A stretch of 64,000 bases of DNA, taken from Calditrichia bacterium (lineage in GTDB: Bacteria; Calditrichota; Calditrichia; RBG-13-44-9; J075). Both the position numbers and the translations under genes were made by a program. Positions within the stretch are counted from its first letter, which is position 1, and every line of letters begins with the position of its first letter. Location: assembly GCA_020635015.1 (NCBI GenBank), contig JACKAP010000006.1, positions 216,333 through 280,332 on the forward strand, written 5' to 3'. The notes under the pieces are model-generated. The model saw only the letters and a list, made by a program, of their open reading frames with translations. It was not told the origin of the DNA and searched no databases. This document shows positions 1 to 7,567 of this stretch, in pieces.

Positions 1-2
1 TC

Positions 3-824
3 ATCCTGGCCGCCGGGATTCTGGCGCTGACCTGCGGAAGTTGCGGGGGCATTCGACAGCAGCAAACACCCGCCATCATCCGGATCAAGGGTTCCGATAC
101 GATGGTGCTGTTGACCCGCCGCTGGGCAGCCGATTATATGCGGCAAAATCCCGGGGTCTCCATCTATGCCGAAGGCGGGGGATCGGGTACCGGGATCAGG
201 GCCCTGATTGAAGGCAGTGCGGATATCGCCGCGGCCTCACGCACCCTGACCCCGCAGGAAAGCAAACAATTGGCGCGTTTGCACCGTTCGGTCGGCATCA
301 GCTACCTGGTGGCGAAAGATGCGCTGAGCGTGTATGTTCATCCCGATAACCCGGTGAAAGATCTGACCCTGAAACAGTTGAAGGAAATTTTCGGTGGAAC
401 CGTCGTCAATTGGTCGGAGGTCGGGGGGCTGGATGCGCCCATCATGGTACTGATCCGTCCGCCGAATTCCGGTACCTATCTGTACTTTCAGGAACATATC
501 CTGGAAGAAGCAGATTATAGTGCGGCTGCGACGGTGGCGCCCACCACGGCGGCAGTCGTAGCCGCAATATCACATCAGAGCAATGCAATCGGGTATGGTG
601 GGATCGCCTATGGCGACAGCATTTATCATTGCCGGATCAATGGGATTCCGCCTACAGAATCCTCGGTACGCTATGATCTTTACCCCCTGACCCGATATCT
701 ATACCTCTATACCGTCGATAAACCGCGGGGGGCGAAACAGCGCTTCCTGAACTGGGTTCTGAAGAAAGAAGGGCAGGAAATTGTTAGAGAAACCGGTTAT
801 TTTCCGCTGTGGCAGGAAGAGTAG
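3..824 (+). CDS. pstS: PstS-like phosphate-binding lipoprotein (5' end cut off by window)
   Basis: Substrate-binding protein of a phosphate ABC importer, cut off at its N-terminus by the window edge. Reading from base 3, the first residues are a hydrophobic signal tail followed by Cys (ILALTCGSCGG), so this should be a lipoprotein anchored in the periplasm. The mature part begins IIRIKGSDTM. It continues with the phosphate-binding-loop style GGGSGTGIRALIEGSADIA, the hallmark of the PstS/SphX family, and a later region RPPNSGTYLYF that fits the second ligand-binding loop. About 270 residues are visible, close to the size of short PstS proteins. The gene ends with TAG at 822-824. Any pstCAB partners would have to lie elsewhere, as the gene downstream is convergent. 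Family assignment is firm. Phosphate specificity is inferred from the family. Confidence 0.85.
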   Translation: MLAAGILALTCGSCGGIRQQQTPAIIRIKGSDTMVLLTRRWAADYMRQNPGVSIYAEGGGSGTGIRALIEGSADIAAASRTLTPQESKQLARLHRSVGISYLVAKDALSVYVHPDNPVKDLTLKQLKEIFGGTVVNWSEVGGLDAPIMVLIRPPNSGTYLYFQEHILEEADYSAAATVAPTTAAVVAAISHQSNAIGYGGIAYGDSIYHCRINGIPPTESSVRYDLYPLTRYLYLYTVDKPRGAKQRFLNWVLKKEGQEIVRETGYFPLWQEE

Positions 825-887
825 ATGAGCGATAAGCTTTAAAGTTATAATACTTAGATTGTTCTTGGTCATTGGTTCTGTTTATCC

Positions 888-930
888 ACCAACCAACAAC
901 CAACAACCAACAACCAACAACCAACAACCC
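888..930. repeat. heptamer array AACCAAC, about 5.5 copies
   Basis: Between two convergent genes, the unit AACCAAC repeats head to tail with an exact 7-base period from 891 to 929. It is one of several unrelated 7-bp families in this window. Confidence 0.9.
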
Positions 931-1742
931 TACCGCCAATCCTTCCACTCAAATCCACTCTCCACCACCGACTCCAGGCTGTCCGGCAGTGCTGAAAAAA
1001 AATCCAGTCCGGTGAAGGCTTCCACGGAATCGACCGGTACCGCCAGTTGACGGAGGGTGCGTTTGGTGGGAGCATTTTCCATCAAAAAACCTATGGCTTT
1101 CACTTCCGGGGTTTGCCGGTCCAGCACGACCCGGAAGAAATATTCCGGCACCGCCACCCGGTTGCGGCCGATCATGCGGATACGCTGCTTGAAGACCGGT
1201 CCGCTAACCACATAAAGCGATTTGCTGCTGCTGGCCCAGTCTTTGATTAGCGAATCCAGCGCTACCCAGGTCTCCCGCTGAAAGCGGGGGTTGCGTGGGC
1301 TGACGGTGCTGATCAGGAAGGACTGGGTGATCGCGCTGTTGGCCCAATTCATGTGTAAGACCGGTACCAGCGGCCCTTTTACAAAACCGGAACGGCGGAA
1401 ATCGCTTTCCTCGGCGGTCACATCGAGCAGTAGGGGATCGGCCCGGAAGCTGTCTGAGGGCACCGCCAGACCGGGCTGATCAGCCAGTGCCCGGCTCAGG
1501 TGGTACATCACCCAATCCGGCTGTAAGGTACGCACGTTGTAATTCATGCTGTAATAAGCGTGCTCCACCAGAGCATTCACTGGCGCTCCCTCGGGGTATC
1601 CGGGGAAATCGCTTGTCGCCACCTTCGGCGTATCGGCGAAGAAAGCGGAAATGCTTTCCTCCATTTCAGATCTGTAAAGGAAAAGCAAGACGAGTGCTGC
1701 GCCGAATAGCATGAGGAATATAAATAGAGCGATTTTTTTCAT
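930..1742 (-). CDS. NUC1-fold (DNA/RNA non-specific endonuclease-like) protein lacking the active site
   Basis: A 270-residue protein with an N-terminal membrane anchor or signal (residues 4-22). Its body follows the DNA/RNA non-specific endonuclease (NUC1/EndoG) family. The entry region HAYYSMNYN...QPDWVMYHL (about 61-82) is typical of bacterial members. The segment PVLHMNWANSAITQSFLIS (about 127-145) matches the part that follows the catalytic DRGH motif. DRGH itself is replaced by VKGP (121-124), so the general-base histidine is gone. The two conserved asparagines of the later metal-binding block appear as Thr146 and Gln155. The family's nuclease chemistry (one Mg2+, His base) therefore cannot work here. 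A structural or binding role is inferred. It could also be read as a distant NUC1 relative with another function. Confidence 0.7.
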   Translation of the reverse strand: MKKIALFIFLMLFGAALVLLFLYRSEMEESISAFFADTPKVATSDFPGYPEGAPVNALVEHAYYSMNYNVRTLQPDWVMYHLSRALADQPGLAVPSDSFRADPLLLDVTAEESDFRRSGFVKGPLVPVLHMNWANSAITQSFLISTVSPRNPRFQRETWVALDSLIKDWASSSKSLYVVSGPVFKQRIRMIGRNRVAVPEYFFRVVLDRQTPEVKAIGFLMENAPTKRTLRQLAVPVDSVEAFTGLDFFSALPDSLESVVESGFEWKDWR

Positions 1743-1758
1743 TGACCTTCTCCTATTT

Positions 1759-1793
1759 AAAGGATAAAGGTTAAAGGATGAAGGATGAAGGTA
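1759..1793. repeat. heptamer array RAAGGAT, 5 copies
   Basis: Five consecutive 7-base units (AAAGGAT, AAAGGTT, AAAGGAT, GAAGGAT, GAAGGTA) lie just upstream of the NUC1-like gene. The same family recurs at 46520-46550 and, as its complement TCCTTTA, at 43190-43224. Confidence 0.85.
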
Positions 1794-1846
1794 AGCGACT
1801 CAAACCAAAATCTTAGATAAACGCTGTGGCCTCTGTGGCAGAAGCA

Positions 1847-3577
1847 TTATGTCATATTAAATCCATCGCGAATCTCACTGCTCAAGGTATGCAGATTTTG
1901 CTGTATTTCGCCATAGTTTTTCTCCAACGGCGCCAGGCGTTTCTGCTCCTGCTCGACAAAATCGTAGAAGCCCAGGAAGCTGCGGTCGATATCCTCGTAG
2001 ATAATGCGCAGTTTGCCGGTCAGCTTTTCGCGCAGTTCACTTTCGAACTGCCGGCGGCCCTTCTCCAGGCCGGCGCGGAAATCGCGCTTGATTTTCCCGC
2101 GCTTGAACACCAGCATCCCGGCGGCGATCAGCATCCCGATGCCGGTCAGCACCCCGCCGGTCACGTCCATGAAAGCGAGCTTGGTGGTGGTCATGATGAT
2201 CGCGCCGATGATCGCCAGCGCGCCCCCGCCCATCGCCGCCGGGGCAATGCTGCCGGGATCGGATTTCAGGGAGTTGATAAAAGAATCATTCTTGAGCAGC
2301 GAGGAAACCTTGCTGCGCACATCCTCCAGCACCTCCCGGCGCTGGTCGCCGATGCGCCGGAAGATCTCCTCGCTGAGCGCCTGATCATTGCGGATGCGAT
2401 TGAGGTCTTCGATAAGCCCCTGCAGCAGCTGGCGGATGCCGTTGACAAAGTGTTGGGCGCCGTCATTGGCGAGGTCCTCGAAGGTGGTGTTGAGGCGTTT
2501 CTCGAACTGCTGTTGCAGTTCGTTGATCCAGCTTTTCACCGATTCCTTCTTGCTGAACAGGGAGGCGAAGGAGCGCTTGAAGAGGCTGAGCACGGAAAGG
2601 CCCTCTTCGAATTCCAGTACTACCTCGCTACGAATTCGGTCGTAATTGGCCACCAGGCGGTCGATCAGGGAGGCGACCTCGAAGTTGGTCTGGCGCTCCC
2701 CGGTGGAGAGGCGGTTCTTGATGTTCTCCACCATCGCCGCATCCCGGGCCAGCTGCTGCTGGCGCTCGTTCAGGCTCAAGCTGATCTTCTTCACCGCCTG
2801 ACCGGAGGTGGCCAGGGCGGATTCCAGCTTCAGGCGGTAGGGGTTGCCCCCGGTGACGGTCTCCTGGATAAAGCGGCGCATTTCCGTAAAACCGCTGCGC
2901 TCCGGCTGCCCGTTTTGTTCCCATTCGGCGGAGGTGCAGAAGACCTTCGGCTCGCTGATCCCGCGCTGGATGGCGTATTCCTTTACCTTTTCGATGTTCA
3001 CTTTCAGCTCATCCGGCCGTGCCAGGTCGGCTTGCTGCAGCACAAACACCACCTTGCGCCGCCATTCCTCGCTGACGAAGTCCAGCAACTCCCAGCTGGT
3101 CAGGGTGTGGGGATTTTTGGCCGGGAAGACGAACATCACCAGGTCGCTATTGGGGATGAATTTGTGAGTGATCTCTTGATGATGACGGATGATGGTATTG
3201 GTGCCGGGGGTATCGACGATCGCGATGGTCTTGAGAATCTCGTTGGGCAGCGCCACCCGGCGCAGGTGCTCGTTCAGGCTCACCTGGGATTTCTCCGGGG
3301 CGTAGACGATCTGCTGGATCACATCGGTGCAGGGGGCGGCGTCCACCGGGCAGATATCCGCTCCCAGCAAGGCGTTAATGAAGCTGCTCTTGCCCGCCTT
3401 CACCTCCCCGACCACCACGAACAGGAAAGGCTCGTTGAGGTTGGAGCGCAGGTCGTCGATTACCCGCTGCAGGTCGGGGGTGTTGACCTCGTAGGCTAAT
3501 GTTGCCAGGGCTTTCAGCAGCTCGTCGAGTTTGAATTTGAAGCGGGCGTAGGTGGTGTTGAGAATTGCGTGATCCAT
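1847..3577 (-). CDS. bacterial dynamin-like GTPase
   Basis: A 576-residue large GTPase of the dynamin superfamily (bacterial dynamin-like protein). The P-loop is GEVKAGKSS (57-65), the switch II motif is DTPG (122-125), and the G2 threonine sits in CTDV near residue 84. The G4 position reads QQAD (181-184) instead of N/TKxD. It keeps the guanine-contacting Asp but has lost the usual Asn/Lys. Long helical stretches follow. A hydrophobic region at about 440-490 would be the membrane-binding paddle or paired membrane segments, then a coiled-coil tail. Family members bind and remodel membranes on GTP hydrolysis and are implicated in membrane-stress tolerance and repair. Many occur as tandem pairs, but here there is a single gene. 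No operon partner is apparent. Confidence 0.85.
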   Translation of the reverse strand: MDHAILNTTYARFKFKLDELLKALATLAYEVNTPDLQRVIDDLRSNLNEPFLFVVVGEVKAGKSSFINALLGADICPVDAAPCTDVIQQIVYAPEKSQVSLNEHLRRVALPNEILKTIAIVDTPGTNTIIRHHQEITHKFIPNSDLVMFVFPAKNPHTLTSWELLDFVSEEWRRKVVFVLQQADLARPDELKVNIEKVKEYAIQRGISEPKVFCTSAEWEQNGQPERSGFTEMRRFIQETVTGGNPYRLKLESALATSGQAVKKISLSLNERQQQLARDAAMVENIKNRLSTGERQTNFEVASLIDRLVANYDRIRSEVVLEFEEGLSVLSLFKRSFASLFSKKESVKSWINELQQQFEKRLNTTFEDLANDGAQHFVNGIRQLLQGLIEDLNRIRNDQALSEEIFRRIGDQRREVLEDVRSKVSSLLKNDSFINSLKSDPGSIAPAAMGGGALAIIGAIIMTTTKLAFMDVTGGVLTGIGMLIAAGMLVFKRGKIKRDFRAGLEKGRRQFESELREKLTGKLRIIYEDIDRSFLGFYDFVEQEQKRLAPLEKNYGEIQQNLHTLSSEIRDGFNMT

Positions 3578-3683
3578 CGGTTATCGGTGTTCCTTTTGCC
3601 TAGAGGTAAAAAATGGGGAAATAAAGCTGATTACTCAGCATGATTTGAGGGTGCGGGTTTTTCCCCATCAACCCATTCACCAA

Positions 3684-5012
3684 TTACCCCACCACCGTCC
3701 CCCGCAGCACGTGCGGCGTCGCATCGCTGATCTGCACCCGCACAAAATCTCCCTTGCGGTAGCTGCCTTTGGGCACGATTACGATCTTATTGCCGTCATT
3801 GCGGCCGAGGTAGTCGTCGGGGCTCTTTTTGGTGCTTTCCTGTTCCAGCAGCACCGCATGAATCTCGCCGACATGGGCGAGGTTCTTGTGGTAGGAATGG
3901 CGCTTCTGGATCTCGTTCAGCTTGACGATGCGGCGGGTTTTTTCCTCCTCCGGCACATCGTCGGGAAACTTGCGCTGGGCGATGGTCTGGGGCCGCTCGG
4001 AATATTTGAAGATGTAAGCGGAATCGAATTCCACCGTTTCCATCACCTGCACCGTTTCTTCGAACTCGGCTTCCGTTTCGGTGGGGAAGCCGACGATGAT
4101 GTCGGTGCTCAGCACCATGGCCGGGTAGAGGGTACGGATCTCATCGACCAGGTCGAGAAATTCTTTCCGGGTGTAGGTGCGGTTCATCATCTCCAGCACC
4201 CGGTCGTTGCCGGCCTGCAAGGGGAGGTGAATCTGCTTGCACACTTTCGGATTTTCCGCGATCACCTGCAGCAGGCGGCGGGGGAAATCTTTCGGATGGG
4301 GAGAGGTGAAGCGGATGCGCTCGATGCCTTCCACTGTGCTCACTTGTTCGAGAAGATCGGCAAAATCATGCCCTTCATAGCGATAGGAATTGACATTCTG
4401 TCCCAGCAGGGTGATCTGGCGGAAACCCTGTCCGGCCAGGCGTTTCACCTCATCGACCACGTTCTCCGGCGAACGGCTGCGTTCCCGGCCCCGGGTGTAG
4501 GGCACCACGCAGAAGGTGCAGAAATTGTCGCAACCGCGCATCACCGCCAGCCAGGCATTGACGCCGCCATCCTGGGCGGGGTAGACGTCGGAATAGGTCT
4601 CGAACTCCGATAAAGTGACGTCGAAATTCTTCGGTGCCGCGCCGTTGGTAACGCCGTTCCCGGAAATCTCATCGATCAACTGGGGCAGGCGCTTATAGCT
4701 GTCCGGCCCGGCGATGAAATCGATCGGCAGCTTGGGATTCTCTAATAACTGCTTTCGGAAGTTGGTGGCCATGCAGCCGAGGATGCCGATCTTAACCCCA
4801 TCCCCTTTGCGGCCGTTGAGGATGTTGTGAATCCGGCTGTAGACCTTATTATTGGCATTCTCCCGCACCGAGCAGGTGTTGAGCAGCACAATATCCGCTT
4901 CGCTTTCCGACTCAGTAAAATCAAAGCCGCTCTTGCCCAGCACCGAGCGCACGATCTCGGTGTCGTAGACATTCATCTGGCAGCCGTAGGTCTCGATAAA
5001 AACCTTTTTCAT
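3684..5012 (-). CDS. miaB: tRNA-2-methylthio-N6-dimethylallyladenosine synthase MiaB
   Basis: Radical-SAM methylthiotransferase that adds the 2-methylthio group to N6-isopentenyl-A37 of tRNAs reading UNN codons. At 442 residues it has the normal length. The N-terminal UPF0004 domain carries the three auxiliary-cluster cysteines (TYGCQMN, NTCSVRE, LGCMA). The radical-SAM cluster motif is CDNFCTFC followed by VPYTRGRERSR, the MiaB signature. The C-terminal 65 residues form the TRAM RNA-binding domain. A second methylthiotransferase, mtaB, lies at 16885, and the signature after the CxxxCxxC separates the two. It is probably a single-gene unit: both neighbours lie across gaps of about 100 bases or more, and a long hairpin lies upstream at 5130-5180. 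Confidence 0.95.
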   Translation of the reverse strand: MKKVFIETYGCQMNVYDTEIVRSVLGKSGFDFTESESEADIVLLNTCSVRENANNKVYSRIHNILNGRKGDGVKIGILGCMATNFRKQLLENPKLPIDFIAGPDSYKRLPQLIDEISGNGVTNGAAPKNFDVTLSEFETYSDVYPAQDGGVNAWLAVMRGCDNFCTFCVVPYTRGRERSRSPENVVDEVKRLAGQGFRQITLLGQNVNSYRYEGHDFADLLEQVSTVEGIERIRFTSPHPKDFPRRLLQVIAENPKVCKQIHLPLQAGNDRVLEMMNRTYTRKEFLDLVDEIRTLYPAMVLSTDIIVGFPTETEAEFEETVQVMETVEFDSAYIFKYSERPQTIAQRKFPDDVPEEEKTRRIVKLNEIQKRHSYHKNLAHVGEIHAVLLEQESTKKSPDDYLGRNDGNKIVIVPKGSYRKGDFVRVQISDATPHVLRGTVVG

Positions 5013-5129
5013 TGCAAATCTATCCTGGAGTATAACGATTGACGAATTACCACTTTAGCTGCGGAATTTACGAACAGTTTGCAGGTTAAAAAAGTAAAAT
5101 CTAAATGAAAAATTGGCGAAAAATCTGAA

Positions 5130-5180
5130 ATTTTGGTTTGCAAAAATGACAAAAAAGATGTCATTTTTGCAAACCAAAAT
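5130..5180. repeat. perfect 22-bp inverted repeat (hairpin)
   Basis: The arms at 5130-5151 and 5159-5180 are perfectly complementary over 22 bases with a 7-base A-rich loop. It sits in the gap upstream of miaB and has no T-tract of its own, so a simple terminator is unlikely. Confidence 0.9.
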
Positions 5181-5262
5181 TCGACATAAGTGTTATTGTT
5201 TTATTAAACTAAGGAAATCAATAAAATTTGGAAGTTGAGTGTAAATAACCAAATTGTAGTTG

Positions 5263-5320
5263 CCCCACTTTCGGTTGCCGCACCGCTCACTGGAGGCGCA
5301 GAAAGTGGGGATTTTTTTTC
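5263..5320 (+). terminator. rho-independent terminator-like hairpin, no gene upstream
   Basis: CCCCACTTTC (5263-5272) pairs with GAAAGTGGGG (5301-5310) and is followed by ATTTTTTTTC (5311-5320), a strong plus-strand intrinsic terminator. No plus-strand gene precedes it: miaB runs away on the minus strand. It may therefore end a short untranslated RNA starting in 5180-5260, or act as an attenuator. Confidence 0.6.
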
Positions 5321-5482
5321 CGCCCTTTGATTTCTACCTGATTTCATTACTAAATTCCCATCCCGGTAAATTTGGATGCTGCGTCAGCTAAATCAAAGTG
5401 AGTATCAAATGGCCGGTGACTATTTAGCCTGTCGATGAATGTGGGATTTTTCCATGCTGCGTCATCTTGATACAGACAAAAC

Positions 5483-5520
5483 TCGTATCATATGCCCGTA
5501 GTCTGGGGCATATGATACGA
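5483..5520. repeat. 15-bp perfect inverted repeat upstream of beta-barrel gene
   Basis: The arms TCGTATCATATGCCC (5483-5497) and GGGCATATGATACGA (5506-5520) are perfectly complementary. The core resembles the hairpin at 13857-13893 (AGTATGGTATGCCCC), which suggests one dispersed hairpin family. It lies about 45 bases before the likely start codon of the next gene. Confidence 0.85.
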
Positions 5521-5565
5521 ATTCAGATAGATCAACCTACATTTTTCTCGATGAGAGGGAGTCTT

Positions 5566-6180
5566 ATGCGACGAATAACGATGATGCTTGCGGTAGCGCT
5601 GACGGTAATACTGTTTCGGCCGGTGGCGGCGCAGTTCGATTTCGGAGTGCTGGGTAGCGCCAACGATTGCAATCTGAAGGGCCAGCTTCTTGGCCAGCCG
5701 AATATTGGCGATACTCCCCGGCTCAGTTTCGGGTTGGGATTGATAGCGGTGGCTAAAGTATACGACCGCTTTTCCCTACAAGTGGCGCCGGGATTGTTGG
5801 AGAAGGGAGGCGAAAACGGCTCGCCGGGAGAGGAAAGTATCGAGGTGAGACTCTCCTATATTGATATTCCGGTCAATCTGAAAATCTCGATGGGGAAACC
5901 CTACCTGTTATTGGGCGGATATTATTCTTATCTGATTTCTGCCAGCTACACCGAGGGCTTCAAGGCTTCCAGCGAAGGCGTCAGCGATAATTTCTCCGAT
6001 GACGACAGCGGGCTGGACATTGCCGTTGGGGTGGATCTTGGGGTGAAGAATTCCGGCACTGGTTTCGTGGTTGAACTGCACTGGACCCGGGGTTTCAGCG
6101 AACTGGTCAAGACCCCAATCCAGCCTGGCGATACCCTGGAACACCGGGGATTTCACCTGAAGTTTGGAGTGGTGTTTTAG
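5566..6180 (+). CDS. outer-membrane beta-barrel family protein (PorT-like)
   Basis: A 204-residue protein starting at ATG 5566, chosen because AGAGGGAG lies four bases upstream and the start yields a clean signal peptide (MRRITMMLAVALTVILF...VAAQ). Starts further upstream would run through the 5483-5520 hairpin. The mature sequence alternates short amphipathic strands with Gly-rich turns (LGGYYSYLISASY, SGLDIAVGVDLGV) and ends in an aromatic residue (HLKFGVVF). This is the usual pattern of the small PorT-type outer-membrane barrels of FCB bacteria. No precise function can be assigned. It stands alone between hairpins and repeats. Confidence 0.7.
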   Translation: MRRITMMLAVALTVILFRPVAAQFDFGVLGSANDCNLKGQLLGQPNIGDTPRLSFGLGLIAVAKVYDRFSLQVAPGLLEKGGENGSPGEESIEVRLSYIDIPVNLKISMGKPYLLLGGYYSYLISASYTEGFKASSEGVSDNFSDDDSGLDIAVGVDLGVKNSGTGFVVELHWTRGFSELVKTPIQPGDTLEHRGFHLKFGVVF

Positions 6181-6232
6181 GCTGCTGGAATCGACCATAT
6201 TTGAATGGAGAAGTGATCCCGATAAAAATTTT

Positions 6233-6261
6233 GCTGAGGGCTGAGGGCTGAGGGCTGAGGG
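6233..6261. repeat. heptamer array GCTGAGG, 4 copies
   Basis: Four exact GCTGAGG units at 6233-6260. About 45 bases further on there are two CTTCGCC-type units (6305-6319). The same pair of families, at about the same spacing, recurs at 36505-36675. Confidence 0.9.
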
Positions 6262-6328
6262 AAATTGAGTTCAGAAATACTTGACAGCAATACTTATCTG
6301 AGTTCCCTTCGCCCTTCGCGCATTTATC

Positions 6329-7087
6329 TCACGAAGCCGGCGAGGCCTGCCGCTCCCGTTCCAGCAGCAGCGCCTCCGCATGCTTCAACTGTTCCACCGT
6401 ATTGATGCCGTGGGTTTCCTCGACATCTTCGGTAAGCAGCGGCGCCACCTTTTCGCCGCGGTCGACGTAGATCTTCACCACATCGGGCAGATAATATTCG
6501 CCCTGGCGGTTGTTGTTGGTCACCTGGGGCAGGGTTTCAAATAAAGTTTTGGCTTTAAACACGTAGATCCCGACGTTGATCTCATCGATCCGGCGCACTT
6601 CCTCGTTGGCGTCTTTTTCCTCGACGATCTGTTCCACCATGCCGTTTTTATCGCGTACGATGCGTCCGTAACCGGTGGGGTCTTCCATCCGGGTGGTCAG
6701 CAGGGTGGCCAGCGCGCCTTCAGAGGCATGCTTGTCGATTAAGCGCTTTAAGGTTGCCGGCTGCAGCAGCGGCACATCCCCGGAAAGCACCAGCACATCA
6801 CCTTCATAGTCGCTCAAATGCGGCGCCGCCTGCATGACCGCGTGACCGGTACCCAGTTGCGGCGATTGCACCGCAAAAACCACTGCTTCATCCCGGATGG
6901 TTTCCATGACCAACTCTTTTTGATGTCCCACCACCAGCACATTCTTTTCCGAGCCGACCGCTTTGGCCGCCTCGACGACGTAACTGACCATCGGGCGGTT
7001 GTTTAATTCGTGCAGCACTTTCGGCAGATCGGACTTCATGCGGGTTCCTTTTCCCGCGGCTAAAATAACAGTTGCTATCTTTGTCAT
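6329..7087 (-). CDS. stand-alone GlmU-type N-acetylglucosamine-1-phosphate uridylyltransferase domain
   Basis: A 252-residue nucleotidyltransferase equal to the N-terminal half of GlmU, which joins UTP and GlcNAc-1-P to give UDP-GlcNAc for cell-wall and lipopolysaccharide synthesis. The pyrophosphorylase signature is LAAGKGTRMKSDLPKVLH. QSPQLGTGHAV (uracil/sugar binding), LSGDVPLL and YGRIVRD follow. The metal-binding Asn lies in ETHGINTVEQL near the end. The protein stops just there, with no left-handed beta-helix acetyltransferase, whereas normal GlmU is about 450 residues. GlcN-1-P acetylation must be done by another protein, or the substrate differs. No frameshift can be seen extending the gene downstream. 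Confidence 0.85.
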   Translation of the reverse strand: MTKIATVILAAGKGTRMKSDLPKVLHELNNRPMVSYVVEAAKAVGSEKNVLVVGHQKELVMETIRDEAVVFAVQSPQLGTGHAVMQAAPHLSDYEGDVLVLSGDVPLLQPATLKRLIDKHASEGALATLLTTRMEDPTGYGRIVRDKNGMVEQIVEEKDANEEVRRIDEINVGIYVFKAKTLFETLPQVTNNNRQGEYYLPDVVKIYVDRGEKVAPLLTEDVEETHGINTVEQLKHAEALLLERERQASPAS

Positions 7088-7567
7088 CAGCTATTGCTCC
7101 TCAATTGTTAGTACGTATCGATGGCGTATGAAATGATCGCAAAATCTCCCAAAGCTTAAAAATATAATGAGATCATGATATTATGTTGTGACCCAGATTA
7201 AATCTACCGGCCGGAAAGATGACACTCGCATACTATTTAAGTAAAAGTGACATCGATCAATTCCTTTAAGTTTTACCGGGCATTAAAATTAACAGTTGAC
7301 ATTCACGGATAGAAATCATTAAGTTTTCAGCTAACTATATATAGGGCTATAATTTACTGACAGAATCCGTTTCGTACTCAATTCCGGCGCTGAAAGATAA
7401 AATGACGCTCATCACATGTTACCTGATTTTCCCGCACGTCTACCGGCAATTTTTATACAAATTTGACATCGTTATGATAAATTTCATAAATATACAGAAA
7501 ACGGTTAAAATTCAGATGAAATTAGCCGAATTATGATACTTATACGATTAAATCGATAGGTACTGTT
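7088..7567. other. 480-base AT-rich intergenic region
   Basis: A gap between divergent genes (the uridylyltransferase on minus, the propeller gene on plus), so it must hold two promoters. It is clearly richer in A+T than the flanking genes. I see no open frame of note, tandem repeat or strong hairpin, and could not place promoter boxes with confidence. Confidence 0.6.

Noticed and set aside
1826..3499. Long plus-strand frame (557 codons) opposite the dynamin gene
   Set aside because: It is the antisense shadow of a clearly conserved GTPase. Composition is Leu/Ala/His-rich with no domain.
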